A stretch of 64,000 nt of DNA from Nageia nagi. Taxonomy: Eukaryota; Pinophyta. This document shows positions 47,738 to 59,920 of the stretch, piece by piece (the first letter of the stretch is position 1; every line of letters starts with the position of its first letter). Position numbers and translations under genes: made by a program. The notes below the pieces were generated by a model. The model worked only from the letters and a program-made list of their open reading frames with translations, was not told where the DNA came from and did not search any database. The DNA is taken from NCBI GenBank assembly GCA_050084985.1, contig JBITNC010000002.1, positions 4,402,001 through 4,466,000 on the forward strand, read 5' to 3'.

Positions 47738-49858
47738 GGACCAAATGAGTTTAAAAATTTTATACCTATTAGTTTGTGCAACTATATTTTTAAAATCATT
47801 ACTAAAATTTTGAGTAATAGGATGAGAGTATTTTCACATATGTTGATCTTGTAAGGACAAGATGGATTTGTGTAAGGGATACAAATAATTAATGGGATTA
47901 TAACAACATATGAGACTTTACATTCCATCAATGTCAAAAAAGAAGCAAGTATGTTATTAAAATTAGATATGCAAAAAGCATATGGAATGGTTACTTAAAA
48001 TGTTTTGGACAAAGTACTGGAAAAATTTGAAGTTTGTGAAAGATGAAGAAATTGGATTAATACATGCATCTCTTTAACTAAATACTCAATTTTAATCAAT
48101 GGGAAATCAACAGTTTTTTTTGGACCTCAAAGGGGGTTAGGATAGGGAGACCCAATATCTCTTTATTTGTTTATAATAATGGTTAAGGCATTAGGAAGAA
48201 TTGTTCATAAGGAAAAAAATTGCAATCAAATTAAAGGAATTAAACCTTCTACAAGAGGCCAATCTATCATTCATCACCAATTCATTGATGATACTATTTT
48301 TATTGGTAAGACATCAATGAGAGAAGCTACTACTTTTATGGAAATTCTTAAACTTTATGAATAAGCTTCCCATTAAAAAGTTAGATTTCAAAAGAAAAAA
48401 AAATCTTTTTTTCAACACACCAATCAAGATGTAAGGAAAAATTACGAACATATTTAAGTGTCAAACCAATGAGCTTCCCTCAATATACTTGGGAATGCCC
48501 CTATTCATAGGTAGGATTAACTAAATTTTATGGGATCGGATTGTAAATAAGATTAAAGCTAAGCTTACAAGGTGGAAGGAAGTGGTTCTAATTCATGTAG
48601 GAAAGATTCAATTGATTAAATTGACTTTGCAAAGTATTCATATATACAGTTCATTAGTGTTTAAAATGCCAACTTCAACCTCTAAAGCAATTTATCAAAT
48701 CTATAGATGGTTTCTTTGATCAGGAACAACTAAGAGGAATAAATGGGTTTTGGTTTTGTGGAAAAAAATTATAGACTGAAAGAGTATGGGGGATAGGTCT
48801 AAGATTGATGAAGACTATTTGTAAGGCCTTAAGAATAAAGTTAGCTTGGAAAATAAGTAATAATCTCAATACTGAATGGATAAGAATTTTTAAAAATAAG
48901 TATCTTGAACAAGATAACTTATTCATCAGAACATCACATATCCCCATAGGATCTACATTTTGGAATGGAATATTAGCTGTTAAAAGTACTTTAATTCAAA
49001 ATATGGTATGGAAAATACTAAATGGGAACAAAGTTTACTTTTGGGAGGATTCTTGGTTAAGTAAGACTTCTCTTATTTTAGATTTAGAACTTTAAAAAGG
49101 GGCTAATTAGGCTATGTAAAACCAAGGTGATAAGGTGGATCAATATGTAAAGTGGAAAAATGACAACCCTTTGTGGAGGTTTTCTAAATCCCTTGACACT
49201 GCAATTAACTTGCAACTTATTAAAATAAAAGAAGAACTAAATTGTTACAAATTTGATCTAGATATAGTGAGGATTGTATATAGAGTAAGTTTGTTACAAA
49301 GGGGAAGTTCATAATATCCAAGGTAATTGATAAACTTATCTTAAATTTAGTAAAGTTTGATATCTAGAAGGAAGTGTGGATAACTGGACTAATTCCAAAA
49401 TTTGCTTCTTCTTATGGAAAATAGAATACAATGTTATTCTTACATAGGACAAATTGCAAAGAAGAGGATTTCAGTTGGCTTATAAGTGTGTTCTTTGTAA
49501 CTTGATGGAAGGGAAAAAAAGATCACATCTTCATATAGTGTATTTTCCCTCAGAAGATATGGAAGGTTATGTTACATATTTTTAAAATTCGATTCGATGA
49601 AAATTTAAATAACATAGTGCATATATTACAATGGAAGTCATTTAGGAGAAGGAAATATCTGAATGTATTGTGGAAGATGATGGAGGCTTACATGTGGTGG
49701 ATCATTAGGAAAGTACACAATGAAATAATATTCCAAAATACCTCAAACCATTGTCAAATAATCATTAAGAATACCGTAAATGATATTATAGAAAAAAATT
49801 TAATATCCAAAGTGAAGAAGTCGAGTGAGAATAAAGAAATAAAAGGGATTATTGAATA
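47738..49858 (+). pseudogene. LINE ORF2, remaining RT and C-terminal region
   Basis: Reads FIPISLCNYIFKIITKIL directly after the gypsy insertion. Then LKLDMQKAYGMV (D-x-x-K-A-Y/F-D box with G for D), RGLGxGDPISLYLFIIMVKAL, and QFIDDTIFIGKTS with the catalytic FIDD intact at 48,281-48,292. The C-terminal region at 48,805-49,095 (KALRIKLAWKISNNLNTEW, GSTFWNGILAVKSTLIQNMVWKI as two blocks) and 49,569-49,859 (RRRKYLNVLWKMMEAYMWW) resembles the zf-RVT end of plant LINEs. Stops and frameshifts occur throughout. Confidence 0.85.
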
Positions 49859-50016
49859 ATTACATGATGTATGCAATACGTAGTGAATTTTGAGGATCTA
49901 ATGTTTATGGCCTATTGAATTATAGTAAGAATTTAATTTAAGGAGGGGTTGATTATCTTAATAGGCTAGGGAAATAAGAAATTAAAAATAACTCAAAGGT
50001 TAAAGGTGAATTAAGT

Positions 50017-50571
50017 AAAAAAAGAGATAAGATTAAGGCAACAAATAAAGGTAGACCAAGTGGATCAAAGGAGTTTATAAATATGATTATTTATACAAAA
50101 ATGGGGACAAAGGATATTAATATTTTAAAAGGAAATTTCATTTCCAAAAAAGTTTGTCAGCACAGTCTCGACGTACCACTTGGAAAAATTATATTTCATA
50201 ATATTGTTAACTCATGCCAAAGTGGAATTATTCAAGTGCTATCATCGTGTGATGAGAAAGGTGGTGACGTTATGTATCATCTTCATAAGGATAACCGAAA
50301 TGATAGTAAGGACTTAAGCTGCAATTCAAGCATGCAAAGGAAATCCAACATGAGTATTGATAAAGGCGTAGTCTTGTCAACCATGCTTGAAACAAGTAAG
50401 AATCCAGTCCTAATTGAGGTGATGCAGACAAATGGAGGTTCAGATCAAGTCAAAGCACTCACTGGGATGATAATGTATACCCAAATATCAAATGGACATC
50501 AATACGGAGGAAGCCAAGGTATTCAAGTCCATAATTTTTACATGCATACTGAGCGGGGAAGGCCAACTTAA
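50017..50571 (+). CDS. Unrecognised open frame after the LINE, AT-hook-like start
   Basis: The frame is open from about 50,017 and has its first AUG at 50,083, giving 162 codons to TAA at 50,569. The upstream open part is basic and contains KGRPSGSK, which resembles an AT-hook core as found at ends of some LINE proteins. The main body has Cys, His and Ser-rich parts (VCQHSLDVPLGKI, VMYHLHKDNRND, SNMSIDKGVVLS) and no recognised domain. It is the longest uninterrupted frame in the central repeat region and its base composition is less AT-skewed than its surroundings. It may be the end of a LINE reading frame, the start of the pseudogene at 50.9 kb, or an unrelated remnant. Confidence 0.35.
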   Translation, partial: KKRDKIKATNKGRPSGSKEFINMIIYTKMGTKDINILKGNFISKKVCQHSLDVPLGKIIFHNIVNSCQSGIIQVLSSCDEKGGDVMYHLHKDNRNDSKDLSCNSSMQRKSNMSIDKGVVLSTMLETSKNPVLIEVMQTNGGSDQVKALTGMIMYTQISNGHQYGGSQGIQVHNFYMHTERGRPT

Positions 50572-50889
50572 TTTATTTATGCATGCAACATTCGAGTAGC
50601 AGAGTATGTTGTTTGGAGAGAGGGGAACAATAAATATAGGTGTTTAGTTGGTAATTTAAGTTCTTTAATGCATTCTGGGAGGTTCCTGTCTATTATGTAT
50701 TTCTAAGAAAGATCTGTGTGCTAGGCAAAAGTTACAAAAGAGAAATATGATGGGGTCGATTATCCAAATAGAGCCAACAAAGTGCATTGCTCTAAAGAAT
50801 GATACAAAATTATGGAGGATTCTATGCAAAGGAAATTTGAAGTTGTATTTGGAATCTTTTAGTGGGTTGGATGAAGCATTCTCCAAAAA

Positions 50890-51436
50890 TATGCTTTAGA
50901 CATGGAAATATGGCTAGGTCGATATCAATGGATTCTATTTTCAGTTTTCTGAGGAGCTAATTATAAATGTGACTGGAATGGCAATAATGGCAAGTTGAAC
51001 CAGAAGGGAGATGAAGAAATGGAAAATAGAAATTGATTGCTTTGAAAGAAGATTCAGAAAGGTAACCACAATGAGTGATGGATATACTGTATCCAGTATT
51101 CCAAAGGTGTGGTCTAAATTCATTGAAGCTTTGATTAGATTTTTTTCTCTAAAAGGAAGATACACAGTTATTAGGACCTTTAATTTTTCTCTGCTAAACC
51201 ATTTTTAGTCGAAAGAAAAGGAATTATTTGTGAATTATGCTTTCTTTATATTTAACTCACTCAGTGGATCCATAGAGAAAGCTGGGAAAACCAAAAGGGG
51301 GGCCATTATTCATCAAGGGCTAATTTTTACTATGTACAAGTTTGCTTTGGCATCTCGCCCTCAAAGGAATCTCAAAGAAACTGAGTATTGGTATCACAAT
51401 TTGTTACTCAACATAATTAATATTTTCCTTAAATGA
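50890..51436 (+). pseudogene. Unrecognised decayed reading frame
   Basis: One frame runs from about 50,900 to a TAA after INIFLK at 51,436, with in-frame TGA at 50,996-50,998 and TAG at 51,206-51,208. Segments are GFYFQFSEELIINVTGMA, KKWKIEIDCFERRFRKVT, PKVWSKFIEALIRFFSLKGR, FNFSLLNHF, LFVNYAFFIFNSLSGSIEKA and GAIIHQGLIFTMYKFAL. The pattern of Trp/Phe-rich helices around a charged N-terminus looks like a real protein. I cannot name the family. It probably belonged to a mobile element, since all its neighbours do. Confidence 0.45.
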
Positions 51437-52430
51437 ATTATAATCTATTTCAAATTCACATTATCTTCCTCTCAAAGCTTCCTAAACACAAGGGTTACAA
51501 CATCATGAGTAAACACCCAAACCATTATGATCAACCGAGGCAGTAACAACATAACATATACACAATCATGCCCATTTATTCTATTATTATTTTTAACACT
51601 TATGCATTTTTAAACGCTACTCTTCCCATTACATTCAAAGTTATGGTCACTTAGATATTATGAGAGTAGTTTAGATCTTTTAGGTATTTAGCATAGTATT
51701 TAGGTCTAGTTTTAATATTAAATTATAATATTTAATTTAACTTTTAGTTTTAGCCCTAAGTTTAAGACTAGGTAATAATATTAGGTTAGGTAATATCCTG
51801 GGAATTCATTATTATAAATAATACTTATTAAAATGAAATATAATTATGACATTATTTTAGTTTTCCTATGTAGGTTTTTCAATAATTCCAAATCAGCACA
51901 AATGCATCTATAAAATAAGATAATACCTTAATTAATTTTACTCATGATCAAAATTTAAACTTGTAACACTTCTTAAGTTGAAGGAAAAAGTCCATGCTAG
52001 CAATTCCTACAAAATCAAGTTCCATCAATAGTATCTAGAAAACTTTCATGCTTATCAATTGTGCTTGAAATAAAAAAAAAAAAAAAAAAAAAACATTGAT
52101 ATCATATCTAACCACAACATTCATTATGAATTAAAATTATTGATACTTCAAATTATTTTTAAATAATCAAATAATAAATAAAATATGTAAAATTATCATA
52201 ATCATAGATCTCAAATAACTATCCATAATTTGACTTAGACCATATCAAATGAGAATCTAAATGTGAATATACTTGTCATTCTTATCTAAAATATGATTTT
52301 TGAATAAATAAAAATCAACTTTAGGTGTGATAGTGGGCTAGGATGAGAATGGTTGTAACAATGATGAGCAAGGTATGACAAGTTATCTCATTCCATATAC
52401 AACAAATCCCTCATAACATGTTGATGATTA
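51437..52430. other. No supported gene; (A)23 run
   Basis: AT-rich sequence. An uninterrupted run of 23 A lies at 52,072-52,094. It could be the tail of a retroposed copy, but no target duplication was identified. At 51,690-51,790 TTTAGGT/TTTTAG phrases recur irregularly. Confidence 0.4.
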
Positions 52431-52570
52431 TGTGAATCCCCCTTAAGGAGACTCCACCTATAATCTATTACAACAATGTCCCTTGCATCAATCTTGAAGA
52501 TAAACTTTCCATTGAAAAAACTATTTTTGCATACTCAAAAAACTTAGGTGGAGAAGTGTTTATGGCATGA
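52430..52570 (-). pseudogene. DYW-domain scrap of a PPR gene
   Basis: The minus strand reads GKFIFKIDARDIVVIDYRW, matching the TKFISKI-AREIVVRD segment that ends DYW-type PPR proteins (organelle RNA editing factors). Its nucleotides ACAACAATGTCCCTTGCA-TC-TTGAAGATAAAC recur at 53,100-53,140 in the better preserved copy. Confidence 0.55.
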
Positions 52571-52737
52571 ACTTAGGATTTGAATTTGTTGCATTTCAAT
52601 CTTTTGTACTAAAATATTATTTTCTTAATTCATAAAATGGTGGATAGGGTTATCCAATACTCCAACTATAGTGAATAATAGTGATGGGTATCTATGATTC
52701 CATGGTATAATCTTGAATTTTTGTTAAATAAATTAGG

Positions 52738-52945
52738 GTTGTAATATGCTTCAAATAACAAGGCAATTTGGGTATCTATGATTTCAAATTTTGTATACCC
52801 ATTTAAAAATTACTCAGGTGTTTTATGTATTATTCCACATTTTGCATACCTATATAAAAATTACTGACTTATTTTATTTATTCTTTCACATTTTGCATAC
52901 CCTATAAAAATTACGCAAATATTTTATATATTCTTCCACATTGAA
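52738..52945 (-). repeat. PPR-derived 51-bp tandem repeat
   Basis: TTTTGCATACC or TTTTGTATACC starts at 52,789, 52,840 and 52,891, exactly 51 bases apart. Between them lie TTTAAAAATTAC/TATAAAAATTAC and a CACA block. On the minus strand each unit reads GYAKCGIIHKTPE-FLN-like sequence, 17 codons resembling the M-Y-A-K-C-G part of a PPR motif, about half a normal 35-residue repeat. Confidence 0.7.
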
Positions 52946-53029
52946 TTCTAGGGCCTTTGTAGAAAACCCATTTTGTAACCTTTGTTGATAGAGAAAAATT
53001 AAGAGTTTCTTTGCTTTGTTCTTACAAAA

Positions 53030-53225
53030 GTATTAGGTAACTTATAAACCCTTCTATAAGATTTTTTGTTTGAAATGATGGAATCGGTTGACATCCATCA
53101 CAACAATGTCCCTTGCAAGATATATTGAAGATAAACGTAGTTGTAGTATGGCATTCATTAGATACTTGAAAAGGTTCATCAAAAGCATAAGAGTTGCTCT
53201 TGTTTGTTCTTACCAAAATACTAGG
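53030..53225 (-). pseudogene. DYW-domain remnant of a PPR gene
   Basis: The minus strand reads SNECHTTTTFIFNI and then, after a frame change, ARDIVVMDVNRFHHFK. These match the C-terminal DYW domain (consensus ...CHTATKFISKI, AREIVVRDANRFHHFK...). The final CxCGDYW is missing. DYW proteins are nuclear-encoded cytidine-deaminase-like editing factors of plastids and mitochondria. A frameshift inactivates this copy. It is the expected 3' end for PPR repeats found 2.3 kb away on the same strand. Confidence 0.8.
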
Positions 53226-55480
53226 TTGCTTGTAAACCCTTCTATAACATTTTTTATTTAAAAAATAATGGAAAGAGGTTTAAATCATTAATAAAAATTA
53301 TAGATTTTTCCATTATGCACAAATATCCATAGGTGTTTGAATCCCTTTTTGCCTTGATTGTATAGATATCCACATGGGTGATGATAACCAAAGATCTTTT
53401 AGAAAGAGAACATCATAATGTCTAATACCCAAAGTTGACACAAAAATATGTATAGCACTTAAAATGGTTAATGAAGATTTACAACATTCAATTTTAGAAT
53501 ATTTATAATGTTCCCTTCAATTTAAAATTGAATATATGTTTAAATTCTATAAGAAGAAGGATGAGTAGCTCGATAACATAGAAGGTCAACTAATGAGAGC
53601 AAAAGAGGAAATAAAATAAGAGGCAAAGGGGAGACAAGTTTAAAGACTAGCTTAGAGACCTTTAAATCAAGTTTCATCATCTAAAAGTTGAATCACTTAT
53701 TTCAGCTAGTGAAAAACTAAAGAAGTAGTATTATATATTTCAAGAAATTAAATTCTATGTAGAATAACTTATACTTCTTTTTGTTAAATACCGTTGACAA
53801 GGTTATGTGATCTGTGCAAGATTGACAAAGAATTGATGAGTGAAGTTGCTATTTAAGAATATAATATTTAGATACATTTATATGTGATTTGGATACATTT
53901 GGATATATGTACAAATTTTAGATACATTCATGTACCAATATATATCTTTGAATATTGTAGATATATTAGATATATATGTGGATGCATTGGATACCATTTT
54001 GAATGTGGGTGTATTGGTTATCAATGAATACAATCAAAATTTATAAATTATTTTTCTATATTTGTGTTAATTATTATGTTTAGCTCTCTTTGAATTCATA
54101 TAGATGACCAATTCATTATCTATTTTATTGGAATCTAAAGTGTAATCTATATTATAAGGCATATTTGTTTCATCGATGATTTAAATCTCATAGAATATAT
54201 AACCAATAATAACCCTATTAAAGAACAATAACAAGACATAATTGTTATGCATGTCTCACATGCTCAAAATAACATCAATTAAATACTTATTGAACAAACA
54301 TCATGAAAAGAAGAAAGAATAAAATTAAGAATATGTTTGGTAATATATAAAATTATACAACCTATGGAATTTTTAAAGTAAATCATGTCATGTACCAACC
54401 CCCATCAATCTTGAAATCCTAAGATTATTTTTTGAACTTCTCAATAAATTTTGATATGATGTGCTTTTCTTTGATGAGAAAGAAAAATAGTTATTAAATT
54501 TATTAAATGGTTTTTATTTTGAATGTAATTAAAAAGTGTGATACACGGTAGATAGCTAGTTCAAATTGAAGATTTGAATATCCATGGTCTTCTAAGAGGA
54601 TGAGTATTATATTTTGCATTCATCTATGCTTTGATCTTCTCTTGAAATTGATGTTTTACCTACAAAAATAGAAAATAGTATTATTAGAAGAATTATTTTA
54701 ATATATTTAATTATTATAGAAAATAATAGAAAAAGAAAATAAAATAAAAATAAAATCATTATGTTGAATGCCTAAAGGCATCAACTGTACTATGGAATGA
54801 TTCACCATGGATTTCCATATCTTCACCCTACATAAACTATACTATGGTATAAGCCACCATGAATTCCCAAAGGATTTATGTTATGGGAAGGTGGTGTGTT
54901 TCAAAATAATGAGGCAACTCTTCTTCATGAAAGCTTGGCATTAAGGAGATCAAGATGCCTTTCCCAATGGAATCAATATGATTTATTTATATTAAGTATG
55001 GGAAGATTGGGTAGATGGAGGGAGGTTTTTGTAGTTAGATTGAATTGGTGTTAAATCCTTCAAATAATTCTATCTAGAGAAAGAGTCTTAGATCTACAAA
55101 GAGTAGACTAGGTCTTCTTATGCAAGTTTATTGCACATTGGTAAGTAGTTAACCCTACCTCTATGACTATCCTTTGAATGACATTAGGATTTATGTTTTT
55201 TTTGAAATGTATAAATATTTCTTAAATAAAATTAAGCATTTTGTAATTATTATTTTGTGTATTTCATTAGTTGTTTGTATTTCAATGAATTAGAGATGGA
55301 TTGTTGAAATTTGATGTTGGGTAAAGCTAGGGTTTGTTGTTTTTAGAAATTCTTTTTTATTTATTGCATATTCATGGAAATAATTTAAATTTTAAGTAGG
55401 AATTATGATTTAATGGAATAATTTTCTTATCAATAAGGTGAAAAATCTTAGAATATTGTTTGTGTTCTATACATATACAT
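53226..55480. other. No supported gene
   Basis: AT-rich sequence separating the DYW remnant from the PPR repeats. GATACATT-type phrases recur at 53,870-54,000 (for example GATACATTTGGATATATG). No insertion ends were identified. Confidence 0.4.
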
Positions 55481-56310
55481 TAGTGAGATGGTATATGAAC
55501 TATTTGATGAAATGTTTACAAACTTGTACAATGCAAACTATTTCCAGAATTGAATGTTGATGAGGAATTTTAGTAAACAATTTGTAGGTGCTTTCAATAT
55601 ATCCATTTTATGCATATCATATGATCATTGCAGTATATGAAACTGTATTTACATCATGCTATACATATCTTGCAATCATTGTAGTCCAAGAAACTATGTA
55701 TGCATTATGCATCTTGTTAAATAATTACCAATCCTTGTGTATTCTTCCATGTTTTGTATACATGTCTATAAAGGTGTTCACAACCATAACATTTGATGAA
55801 AAGCCATTTCCAACTACTCTTTGATGGATGTTCATACCTTCTTTGAGAGCTCCCATAGTGATACATAATGTAAGAATATTAGCAAAGGTTGTAGTGTTTG
55901 GCTTTACATCTGAAAATTGCATCTTCTTAAAATTATCTACTCTACATTTTTAGAAAACCCATTTTATGCATATCCTAGGATCATAAAATTCCTTGATATT
56001 GCATCTCGATGAGGCATTTTATCAAATATTTCATGGGCCCTTTCAATGTATCCATTTTGTACATATCTTGTGAGCATTTCAATCTATAAAATTGTGTTTA
56101 CATCATGCATCTTGTCAAATAATTTGCATGCCTTCCCTATGCTTCCATATTTTGCATACATATCTACCAGGGAACTCACAACCACAACATCTGACATAAA
56201 TCCACTTTTAAAGAGTCTTTGATGTATGAATGAATCTTGTTACAAATATCCTAGTTTGGTGCATGCTTTAAGGAATTTGGGAAAGATGAATTGATCTCTT
56301 TGTTACATTT
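55480..56310 (-). pseudogene. PPR repeats of a decayed PLS-class PPR gene
   Basis: The minus strand from about 56,310 reads IHQRLFKSGFMSDVVVVSSLVDMYAKYGSI, CKLFDKMHDVNTI and YVQNGYIERAHEIFDKMPHRDAISRNFMI. It continues with MQFSDVKPNTTTFANILTLC, MNIHQRVVGNGFSSNVMVVNTFIDMYTKHGRIH and SWTTMIARYV. (These are consecutive P, L and S motifs; key positions are the MYAK-G, FDKMP-RD and SW/RN-MI signatures.) At least five motifs survive. Stops and frame changes interrupt them. Confidence 0.88.
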
Positions 56311-56369
56311 GGTGAAAACGTTTTAAAATCTATCAAAGAAAGCCATATCTTTGGTAACTTGAAATTATC

Positions 56370-56890
56370 ACATTACATGAGAAGACATCTCATTTAGTCA
56401 TACAATCTAAAACTTATCCAATTTTTCATAGATATCTTATTATTTGTGGGTGTGACATATCTCATACAAGAAAACCATGTACCCTTTTGTCGACTTCAAT
56501 CTAACTACATCCATGTGTCTTCTTGATTCCTCTATCTTTCATCAATGTCATTACTCTTTGAACATCATCCTAGTTTACTAGTTCAATATAAATATTTTAA
56601 AGAAGAATGTAAGATGAAGCATTTTTAGGCTCTAACAAAAAAAAAGAATTGTTACCACAAATTCCCCTATTCCTACATTCTTATATGATCTACAAGCACC
56701 AAGGAGACACATCTAATTTAGGTTTTATAGGTATATTAACAACGACTTTCAAAGCTTCCTCAAGAGTGCCTACACAACCAAGAAGGTCAACAATGAATAT
56801 ATAATTATTCATCCTAGTACTAATGAAATAAAAGTCAATCATGGTATTAAAGTATTTACAACCCTCATCTACTAGATTTGAATGTGATAC
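56370..56890 (-). pseudogene. E/E+ domain remnant of another PPR gene
   Basis: Minus strand: SHSNLVDEGCKYFNTMIDFY and IVDLLGCVGTLEEALKVVVNIPIKP, then ACRSYKNVGIG, EPKNASSYILL and RVMTLMKDRGIKKTHGCS, then HGFLV and MSHPQI. These are the E and E+ segments that follow the last PPR. They lie upstream of the PPR repeats at 55.5-56.3 kb on the same strand, the reverse of the order inside one gene, so two PPR genes (or a rearranged one) are represented. Confidence 0.85.
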
Positions 56891-56899
56891 TTTCTATGT

Positions 56900-58026
56900 T
56901 GATCTTATTGTTTCCTAATGTATAATATAAAATGTTGTAGATATTATTTTAAAATTGTAATAAAATATTATATTATTATATTTGTATTTCTATTATAAAC
57001 ATTATATCATTATTATAATACATTGAGTAGGTTGTTGTAGAGATTAGGATTCCTGCTTGCTGAGATAAATATATATCATCTTTTTCTTATTGATGCTTTA
57101 GAGATAGGAAATAAATGATGATGAGGATTTAGTTGGTATTGATATTAGATAAGACTTACATAGTCAATATTCTTAGTCAATATTCTTTCTTGTAGTGTGT
57201 TGAATCATTTTCAATAACATACATATGTAGTCTTGCAATTTTTATCATAGTATAGAAAATATGTCATATGAAAATAATGTTGTTTCAAACTTATCATCAC
57301 TTATTGTAGGAAAGTAAAGGAAGGTAGGAGACTAAGTATGTAGGTGTTTATCTTTTGGTTGTTGCAAGTTTTGTTAAACTTCAATGTTAAGATATATTTA
57401 AAAAATAGAAACTAGTGTTGAATCAAATTTATAAAACAATTATTTATATTCTAAACATGAATGTTATATTCTTTAGTGAATATTTTTTATTTAAGAATCC
57501 TTATTTATCTTAATACTATGATGAGATAGTAAAGGAAAGTATAAGGATGAAAATAAAACTAAGGAATAAGAAAGTTAAGTTGGATTAAATCAATTGATAA
57601 CTTTAAAAAATTCAATCGATAACCTTATAATAAGATTGGATTGATCTCAAACTTAAAATTTAATCGATATCAAATTACTACAAAAAACATAGAGTTGTAT
57701 TGAAAAGAAAGTTATTGATTTGTTGATAAATTTTCATATTATAGTCAAAAATTTGTTAATCAAAGTAAAGAAAGTTAAAAGGAGTAAAATGACCCTTAGG
57801 GAGAAAGGTTTAATTTACTCAAAATACTAAATAGGAAAATGAAATGATTGGATCATTTGAAAGAAATGATGTGAAAAATATTTTGATCCTAAAAAATAGG
57901 GTAGTTCAAACTTTGTAGACTAGAAATAAATTAATAGGTTAAGAACAATAACAACCTATACTAGAATTGGGAGGAGCAATTGTGAGATCAAAATATTTAT
58001 AACATATTTATATAAATCTTGTTCGC

Positions 58027-58077
<51 letters not shown>

Positions 58078-59420
58078 TTGTGTGTGTGTGTGAAGATTAT
58101 ATGTATATACATAAAGCCTATACATATATAACTAAAATAAGTACATATACACATATATATGCATAGGCTTCAGATATATATGCATATGATTTACATATAT
58201 TTTTAATTTTTTGTAGTAAATAGTTTATTCCATAGAAAAAGCTTTTTATATGTGTATAGTCTTTATTTATATATGCATAAGCTTTACATATATACACAAA
58301 GATTTTACAAATAGATGCATAATCTTTAAACTAATTTGGATTGGTATTTAATCATAAATCTTATTCTTGTAGAATCTAAAGTAGTGCAAGGTTCATGGAA
58401 CCCATCATATGCTATTTTTCAAGTGCATGTAAGTCAAAGATTCACCAATTATTACAATGACTACTCAAGAGGATTTGCAATGATTTTTTTTTTTATAAAC
58501 ATTGAGATAATAACTATATTTCCATGCATTAATAAGATACCATATTATTCTCTCAATCCCCCTCACCTCTATTTTCCAACTATGTTTTGGTGATGTTGAA
58601 AAATAAAGGTCCTACACTACTTTAAATGGGAAAAGCATTTGTATTTAGAATCTACACATCCATACCTTTTCCAAAATCCTAAGAACATGTAAAATGGAGC
58701 TCTAAATCAAAAGTTATGGCTTCTATAAGTTACCTATTTTTATATGGATTATAGCTACATTTTTCAAGGGGGGACAATTGGACAAAATGTAATGGATGTT
58801 CATTATAATTGCCACTTGCCAATTTATCTTCCATTCCTATGGTTGAACTTTTTTTTTATGTTGACTCATCATTTGTTGACATCCATTTGGCATCATGGTC
58901 AAATCAAAATTGCCATTATTAGGGCAATTTTTAATTTTGAACGAGTTTTTGTCATAACTTCTTCTGCATACCTTCATTTGGTATGTCATTTATTCTATTG
59001 GCTTTTTCACTTCAAGAACTTCGTAATGAGTGATTACATGGCATAGTTTACCATTTTTTGCTTTATGTTACCACCATTCTTTATTATGGATCTTCTTTAT
59101 TAATTCTTTTCATTAATTAATGGAATTTTCATAAGATTGTATCTTTTTCATCTGAGCTTTGATTTCAAATCCATTTGAAGCATTAGTCTCCCACTTTTGA
59201 TCTCTTCCTTATGCCCTAATTCCATCATCAAAGCAAAGTTCATGCCCTGGATTTAGGTTGAGGGACTTTCCTTTTCGAGATACTTGGTCTTCACACTATT
59301 TTGATGCATCCATGCTTCAAAGATTTTTGCAATGTACTATTGGTTCTTCTAGGAATCCACTTAATTATTGGGATTCTTTTTTTGATTATCTTTATTATTC
59401 ATTAGATTTTGCATAACATA
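56900..59420. other. No supported gene; simple-sequence rich
   Basis: AT-rich sequence with many CATATATA and GCATA phrases at 58,090-58,320. An open frame at 58,744-59,046 has no recognisable family and a composition like its surroundings. Confidence 0.4.
58033..58092. repeat. Compound (TA)n-(TG)n microsatellite
   Basis: About 43 bases of TA repeats, a CTT break, then (TG)n of about 14 bases. Confidence 0.92.
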
Positions 59421-59424
59421 TGCA

Positions 59425-59744
59425 TTGGATACTCCATCACTTGGAGTTATAGTTCCATTCTACCATGGCTCATCGTTCCTTGAACTTTTGTATGGTAACT
59501 CTTGAGGAGAAAAGAGTCATAGTCGATATGCCAATAATTATGTGATCATCATTTGGTTTTCCTACATTGCTTCATCTTTCAACTTTGGATACTCCATCAC
59601 TTGGAGTTGTAGTTCCATTCTACCATGGCTCATCATTCCTTAAACTTTTGTATGGTAACTCTTGAGGAGAAAAGAGTCATAGTCGATATGCCAACAATTA
59701 TGTGATCATCATTTGGTTTTCCTACATTGCTTCATCTTTCAACT
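59425..59744 (+). repeat. Recent 160-bp tandem duplication
   Basis: TTGGATACTCCATCACTTGG begins at 59,425 and again at 59,585. The two 160-base copies differ at about five positions, all transitions of the A/G or C/T kind as far as I can see. No coding function was recognised. Confidence 0.95.
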
Positions 59745-59920
59745 TTGAATATTGCATTGATATCAATAACTTTGTATCTTGATCATTCGGGTTTTCTTCT
59801 CAACCCCTCCTCCTAAGCTTTGGGAAACAAAGCTCTTATTATTGGAAAGAATGATAAGGAATAATAAATAATATTATTAATTAGTTATATATGATAAAAT
59901 AATATTGTATAAGCATTTAG

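Larger units (their letters stand above)
35190..49858 (+). mobile_element. Non-LTR retrotransposon (LINE), split by two LTR-element insertions
   Basis: Plus-strand LINE in three blocks: 35,190-35,456, 38,841-41,622 and 47,738-49,858. They hold ORF1 (DUF4283-like region and CCHC knuckle), AP-type endonuclease, reverse transcriptase with FIDD, and the C-terminal region. Codon frame and protein homology continue from block to block when the two LTR elements are skipped. Numerous stops make it inactive. The 3' end is uncertain: basic sequence (KKRDKIKATNKGRPSGSK) near 50,010-50,060 may still belong to it. Confidence 0.88.

Noticed and set aside
52072-52094. Poly-A run as the 3' tail of the LINE
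   Set aside because: It lies 2.2 kb beyond the last recognisable LINE coding sequence, and no flanking duplication was seen.
58744-59046. 100-codon open frame rich in Phe, His and Leu
   Set aside because: Composition-driven, without a recognised domain; the codon content follows the local base composition.
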